Positions 59,811-64,000 of a stretch of DNA of 64,000 bases are shown one piece after another. This stretch comes from MFD01213-c1 sp963704405 (GTDB lineage: Bacteria > Planctomycetota > Phycisphaerae > Tepidisphaerales > Tepidisphaeraceae): NCBI GenBank assembly GCA_963704405.1, contig OY969903.1, forward strand, positions 3,286,001 through 3,350,000. The letters are read 5' to 3'. The position numbers and the translations under genes are program-made. The notes below the pieces were generated by a model. The model saw only the letters and a list, made by a program, of their open reading frames with translations, was not told where the DNA came from and searched no databases. How positions within the stretch are numbered: the stretch's first letter is position 1; the number at the start of each line of letters is the position of its first letter.

Positions 59811-60230
59811 TCATCGTTCCCCGCCAAACCGCATGTGGTCGATTTTAATGCAGCGATTCTGCACGAAATCGATTCCCGCATCTTTCGCCAGTTTTGCCGC
59901 CGGGGCGCTGGCGACGCCTGCCTGCAACCACACGCCTCTGGCGCCGATCGCGATGGCGTCTTTGACGATATCTTCGCAAAACTCGCTCCGCCGAAATACA
60001 TTGACGAGGTCGACAGGACCATCGATTTCATTCAGCGTCGCCGCCGACTTTCGGCCAAAGACACTTTCGCAGTTTGGATTGACTGGAAGAATTTCATAAC
60101 CCTGCCGGCGGAGATAATTGGCGACATCGTAGCTTGGCCGCGTGGGGTCATCGCTCAATCCAACCACGGCGATCCGCTTCGCCGCAAGCATTCGGCGGAT
60201 GACGTTTTCGATTGGTTCGTGCGTTGCCAT
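59811..60230 (-). CDS. CoA-binding protein
   Basis: 139 residues from ATG 60230 (MATHEPIENVIRRMLAAKR), with in-frame starts up to 60281. IAVVGLSDDPTRPSYDVANY, LRRQGYEILPVNPN and GARGVWLQAGVAS match the CoA-binding domain family (YccU type), a Rossmann fold related to succinyl-CoA synthetase alpha. Its role is unknown. It is convergent with the surface protein gene. Confidence 0.88.
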   Translation of the reverse strand: MATHEPIENVIRRMLAAKRIAVVGLSDDPTRPSYDVANYLRRQGYEILPVNPNCESVFGRKSAATLNEIDGPVDLVNVFRRSEFCEDIVKDAIAIGARGVWLQAGVASAPAAKLAKDAGIDFVQNRCIKIDHMRFGGER

Positions 60231-60296
60231 GGTGATCTTCATCGGCGATTGGTGCATCTCAGTATGACCGGCCTCAGTCATTAAAAGCTGCTCTAC

Positions 60297-62081
60297 TCAT
60301 CCCTTCTTTGCGATGAATTTCTCAAGATCGTTCACCGTCATGCAATTGATGACACTTGTCTTTGTGACCCATGCCCGCCTCGCGACGTTGACGCCGAAAA
60401 TAATTTCATCGAAGCCGCCCGTGCTGTGGGCATCTGTATTGATCGACAGCATCACTCCTGCCCCAATCGCGGCCCGCGCGTTGGTTTCGTTGAGATCGAG
60501 CCGCGGATAGCCGGCGTTAATTTCCATCGCCGTGCCGTTGGCGGCGGCGAGCGGGAACAGTTCCTCAAACCGCAGCGGCAATCCCTCGCGGCTGTTGATG
60601 AGCCGCCCGGTTGGATGGCCGATGATGTTCACATACCGGTTCTCGATTGCGCGCTTGATCCGGTCAGTGGCTTTTCGCTCATCCTGCTTGAGTGAGATGT
60701 GCGGACTGGCGATGACGAAGTCCAGCTCCGCCAATACGCTGTCTTCATAATCCATCTGCCCGTCGGCGAGGATGTCCACCTCACATCCGGCGAAAAGCCG
60801 AATCTGCCCCTTGTACCGATCGTTGATTCTGCGGATTTCCTTCACGTGCCTGAGGAGTTTTTCGATGCTCAGCCCATTGGCGATCACCTGGCTTCTGGAA
60901 TGATCCGTAATCCCAAGGAACTGATACCCCTTGGCGATCGCGGCGTCGGCCATTTCTTCTATGCCTGCGGTCCCGTCAGAAGCGGTAGTGTGCGAATGCA
61001 GATCGCCGCGGATGTCGGTCAGCTCGATCAGTTTTGGCAAGGCACCGGCGACGGCGGCGTCAATCTCGCCGCGGTCTTCCCGCAGTTCCGGTTCGACGTA
61101 AGCCATCCCCAGTTTCTTATAAATCTCCGTTTCCGTTTTGCTGGCCAGCGGCTTCAGCTTCGGCGGGCTTCCCGTTTTCTTCTCCGCCTTTTCGTGATCT
61201 TCAAGCTTGTACAAACCCCACTCATTCAGCGTCATTTCTTTGTCGAGCGAGCGGCCGCGGAGTTTAACGTTGTGATCTTTGGACCCGGTGAAGTAGAGCA
61301 GCGCCGCCCCGAAGTTTTCGGCTGGGACGATGCGAAGGTCCACCTGCAATCCGCCGGGCGTCAGGACGCTGGCCTTGGTGTTCCCCTGGCCGAGAATGCG
61401 CTCGACTTCGGGGAATGCGACGAACGCGGCCGTCACCTCTGCCCCGCCGCTTTCGTCAGCCCCGTCCTTTAAGGAACAAACCAGGTCTACATCTCCGACT
61501 GTTTCCCTTCGGCGGCGCAGGCTGCCGGCGATCTCAACCGTTTTTACCTGCTTCATCTGCCGCAGCCGTTCGACAAGCGACTCGGCGATGGGCATTGCAT
61601 CGATGATTCCCATCCGCCCCGCCGCCTGGGATCGAAGTGCGATTCCCTGCTTGATCGCTTCGATCTTTTTCTCGCCAACGCCTTTCAGCCCGGCCAGCTT
61701 CCCTTCATCAATGGCCTTTACAAGCTGCTCGAGATTGATGATGTCTCGCTGCTTCCAGAAAAGGGCAATCGTCTTTGGCCCAAGCCCTGGGACTTGCAGC
61801 ATCGGAATAAGCCCCGGCGGCACGCTCGAAGCCAGCGATTCATAATCACTGCTGCGGCCGGTCTGAATGTATTCTTCAATCACCTTGCGGCTGGAATCGC
61901 CGATCCCCTCAATCTCCTTCAGCGTTCCCTCATTAAACGCCTTGCGAATGTCGAAGGTCATATCCTTCAGCAAGCGGGAAACCTTCGAAAACGCGATGGA
62001 CTTGAACACGCTCTCGCCTTTGATGTCCATGATGGCGGCCATCGCCGAAAAGAGCCCGGAAAGTTCCTGATTGAGCGACAT
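60297..62081 (-). CDS. polX: DNA polymerase X / PHP-domain exonuclease
   Basis: 594 residues from ATG 62081 (MSLNQELSGLFSAMAAIMD); a longer frame starts at 62162. The N-terminal half is a polymerase-beta domain: two helix-hairpin-helix motifs (IEGIGDSSRKVIEEYI; LKGVGEKKIEAI), nucleotidyl site EIAGSLRRRRETVGDVDLV. From about residue 340 is a PHP phosphoesterase domain: DIRGDLHSHTTASDGT, FLGITDHSRSQ, LFAGCEVDILADG and MEINAGYPRLDL with metal ligands. PolX family enzymes fill gaps in base-excision repair and have a 3' exonuclease. Divergent from dnaE with 118 bases between the starts. Confidence 0.95.
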   Translation of the reverse strand: MSLNQELSGLFSAMAAIMDIKGESVFKSIAFSKVSRLLKDMTFDIRKAFNEGTLKEIEGIGDSSRKVIEEYIQTGRSSDYESLASSVPPGLIPMLQVPGLGPKTIALFWKQRDIINLEQLVKAIDEGKLAGLKGVGEKKIEAIKQGIALRSQAAGRMGIIDAMPIAESLVERLRQMKQVKTVEIAGSLRRRRETVGDVDLVCSLKDGADESGGAEVTAAFVAFPEVERILGQGNTKASVLTPGGLQVDLRIVPAENFGAALLYFTGSKDHNVKLRGRSLDKEMTLNEWGLYKLEDHEKAEKKTGSPPKLKPLASKTETEIYKKLGMAYVEPELREDRGEIDAAVAGALPKLIELTDIRGDLHSHTTASDGTAGIEEMADAAIAKGYQFLGITDHSRSQVIANGLSIEKLLRHVKEIRRINDRYKGQIRLFAGCEVDILADGQMDYEDSVLAELDFVIASPHISLKQDERKATDRIKRAIENRYVNIIGHPTGRLINSREGLPLRFEELFPLAAANGTAMEINAGYPRLDLNETNARAAIGAGVMLSINTDAHSTGGFDEIIFGVNVARRAWVTKTSVINCMTVNDLEKFIAKKG

Positions 62082-62199
62082 GCGGGGATGATAGCGAATC
62101 GCCCCGCGCGGGAGTATAAGCAACCCTGCCGCCATCGATCGGCGGGCGCTGAACAGGATCAATTTGTTGCGATCCTGGTTTGCTTCTTAAAGGCCGCAC

Positions 62200-64000
62200 A
62201 TGAGCAATCCGTTCGTCCATCTCCACGTTCACACGCATTACAGCCTTCTGGACGGCGCCAACAAAATCCCCGAGCTGGTCAAACGCGCAAAGGCCCTGGG
62301 CATGGAGAGCCTGGCCATCACCGATCACGGGTGCATGTTCGGGGTCATTGAGTTTTTTAACGAATGCAAGAAGGAAGGGATCAAACCGATCCTGGGGATG
62401 GAAGCGTATATGGCGCCGGGGGACCGGCGGGACCGCAACGCCACCGCCGGCGAGGCGGCGTATCACCTCCTGCTCCTGGCGGAAAATATCGAGGGATATA
62501 AAAACCTGCTCAAGCTCAGCACTCGCGCGTACCGCGAAGGGTTTTATTACAAGCCGCGAATCGATAAGGAAATCCTTCGCGAACATCGCGCCGGATTGAT
62601 CGCTACCAGCGCCTGCCTCGGCGGGGAAATTCCATCGACCTTTCTCAAGCGCGACGGCAAAGCCGCCAGGCAGATTGCCGAGACCTATCTCGACATCTTC
62701 GGGCCTGACCGCTTTTTCATCGAAGTGCAGAAGCACGTTAAAGAACAGGACACGGTCAATCCGGAGCTGGCGGACCTTGCCAGGCGCACGGGTATTGGCC
62801 TCGTCGCCACGAACGATGTTCATTTCCTGACCAAAGACGATCACCGGGCGCACGATGTCCTGTGCTGCATCAGCATGGGGCGGCTCGTGAGCGATGAAGG
62901 CCGGCTGAAATATCCCACGGAGCTTTATCTCAAGAGCGCCGATGAAATGCAGGAAGTGCTCGGCCACTTCGATCAGGCGATCGACAACACGACACGAATC
63001 GCCGCAATGTGCAACTTGGAGATGGATTTCACGAAGCGATACGCGCCGGTTTACCAGGTTCCCAGAGAGAAGCTTCGCAGCACGGGCATTCAGGTTGGGA
63101 CGAATGATCCGGCGCAAGCATCCGATGCCTCCGCGATACAGGATGACAAGCTATATCTCCGCCAGCTTTGCGAAGACGGCCTTACGTGGCGATACGGCGC
63201 AACGGAAGTCGCTGCTGAAATCCGAAGCCGCCTCGATTACGAGCTGTCGGTCATCGTCAAGAAAAACTTTTGTTCCTATTTCCTGATCGTATGGGACTTC
63301 TGCAATTACGCTCGGGACAACGGCATCCCCGTCGGCGCCCGCGGTTCCGGCGTCGGCACGATGGTTGGTTACCTGCTCGGCCTGTGTAATGTCGATCCGA
63401 TCAAATACAACCTGCTGTTTGAGCGGTTCATGGACCCAAGCCGCAATGAGATGCCCGATATCGATATCGATATCTGCCAGGACGGGCGGCAGAAGGTCAT
63501 CGAATACGTCCGCAATAAGTACGGTCATGTCGCGCAGATCATCACCTTCGGCACCCTGGCCGCTAAAGCCGCGTGCAAGGATGTTGGCCGCGTGCTTGGT
63601 GTGCCGCTTCCGGAAATTGACAAGCTCACGAAGCTCATCCCCGGCGCGCCGGGGATGACGCTCGATAAAGCGATGAAGCAGGTGCCGGACCTGACGGAGT
63701 TGTACAACTCCAATCCTACGATCAAGCAGGTGATCGATCTGGCGAAGAAGCTCGAAGGCATGTGCCGCAACGCCGGCTGCCACGCCGCCGGTGTGATCAT
63801 TGCAGATCAACCGCTGGAAAATGTTGTCCCTCTTTATCGCGACAGCGACGGCAATATCCTCACGCAGTTCGAAGGCCCGATCGCCGAAAAGTGCGGCCTG
63901 CTGAAGATGGACTTCCTCGGTCTCCGCACCCTTACGACCCTCACACGCTCCATCGACCTCGAATTCCAGACGCGCGATATCCGCCCGGTGAAATGGTCGA
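62200..64000 (+). CDS. dnaE: DNA polymerase III alpha subunit, 3' end outside window
   Basis: The frame starts MSNPFVHLHVHTHYSLLDGA (PHP domain) at ATG 62200 and stays open to the right edge, giving 600 residues. LAITDHGCMFGVIEF, FYYKPRIDKEILREH and ATSACLGGEIP are PHP signatures; GARGSGVGTMVGYLLG, PDIDIDICQDGRQKVIEYV with catalytic Asp residues, and ITFGTLAAKAACKDVGR are polymerase motifs. The rest (fingers, beta-binding and OB parts) lies outside. It is the replicative polymerase. Confidence 0.97.
   Translation, partial: MSNPFVHLHVHTHYSLLDGANKIPELVKRAKALGMESLAITDHGCMFGVIEFFNECKKEGIKPILGMEAYMAPGDRRDRNATAGEAAYHLLLLAENIEGYKNLLKLSTRAYREGFYYKPRIDKEILREHRAGLIATSACLGGEIPSTFLKRDGKAARQIAETYLDIFGPDRFFIEVQKHVKEQDTVNPELADLARRTGIGLVATNDVHFLTKDDHRAHDVLCCISMGRLVSDEGRLKYPTELYLKSADEMQEVLGHFDQAIDNTTRIAAMCNLEMDFTKRYAPVYQVPREKLRSTGIQVGTNDPAQASDASAIQDDKLYLRQLCEDGLTWRYGATEVAAEIRSRLDYELSVIVKKNFCSYFLIVWDFCNYARDNGIPVGARGSGVGTMVGYLLGLCNVDPIKYNLLFERFMDPSRNEMPDIDIDICQDGRQKVIEYVRNKYGHVAQIITFGTLAAKAACKDVGRVLGVPLPEIDKLTKLIPGAPGMTLDKAMKQVPDLTELYNSNPTIKQVIDLAKKLEGMCRNAGCHAAGVIIADQPLENVVPLYRDSDGNILTQFEGPIAEKCGLLKMDFLGLRTLTTLTRSIDLEFQTRDIRPVKWS

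Noticed and set aside
1..64000. Prophage or transposon
   Set aside because: No integrase, transposase, terminase or capsid-like gene and no flanking repeats were found.

Overview
This window looks like a chromosomal segment of a Planctomycetota bacterium, probably class Phycisphaerae. That placement is inference. It rests on an LEPR-XLL-like N-terminal tag (LERRVLMSA) on a large surface protein, its dockerin-like 'GDADLTGKIDGTDYG' ending, a DUF1080 protein, an S55 protease-like protein, an exosortase/EPS locus and many small membrane proteins of unknown function. No integrase, transposase, phage or plasmid gene was seen.

Layout. 1-6.0 kb (minus strand): a large RHS/YD-repeat surface protein that runs off the left edge, preceded by two secreted proteins of unknown function. 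6.4-6.75 kb: a short type I-C-like CRISPR array with damaged ends and no cas genes. 7.1-24.7 kb: an exopolysaccharide/exosortase locus. It holds an O-acetyltransferase, a GT2, a GT4-GT2 fusion, a WecG-type transferase fused to a nucleotidyltransferase-like domain, an exosortase, an EpsI-like partner, a Wzz/BY-kinase, a polyprenyl-phosphate sugar transferase and a long PrsT-like TPR protein. A DUF1080 protein sits in it on the opposite strand. 25-31 kb: tRNA-Ala(UGC), an Lgt-like membrane protein, two small membrane proteins, a radical SAM enzyme of the MJ0619/tetraether-lipid-synthase type, and RNase III. 31-38.8 kb: an S55-protease-like gene and a beta-propeller protein, then ribosomal protein L34 (a 44-residue gene), a TPR lipoprotein, a pseudouridine synthase and L21. 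38.9-41.9 kb: bioA-bioD, a truncated SAM-hydrolase remnant and pcm. 42-44.4 kb: recG and a small membrane protein. 44.7-52 kb: a sugar epimerase-like protein, a ClC chloride channel, a FucU/RbsD mutarotase divergent from an L-fucose-isomerase-like gene, and a rhamnogalacturonan lyase; most of these suggest deoxy-sugar use. 52-54.5 kb: a four-gene minus-strand operon of unknown function with a glyoxalase-like member. 54.7-64 kb: holA, a giant S8-protease/adhesin-like surface protein, a CoA-binding protein, polX and the start of dnaE.

At least twelve apparent single-base frameshifts occur in eight or nine genes, including recG, where removing one base restores the family motif exactly. They look like uncorrected indels in a long-read or metagenome assembly. 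For that reason the broken genes are given here as single features spanning the fragments. Genes whose neighbours are intact are probably correct.

The most interesting systems are (i) the exosortase/EPS locus with its unusual domain fusions, (ii) the Lgt-like plus tetraether-synthase-like cassette, which may remodel membrane lipids, and (iii) the cas-less CRISPR remnant.
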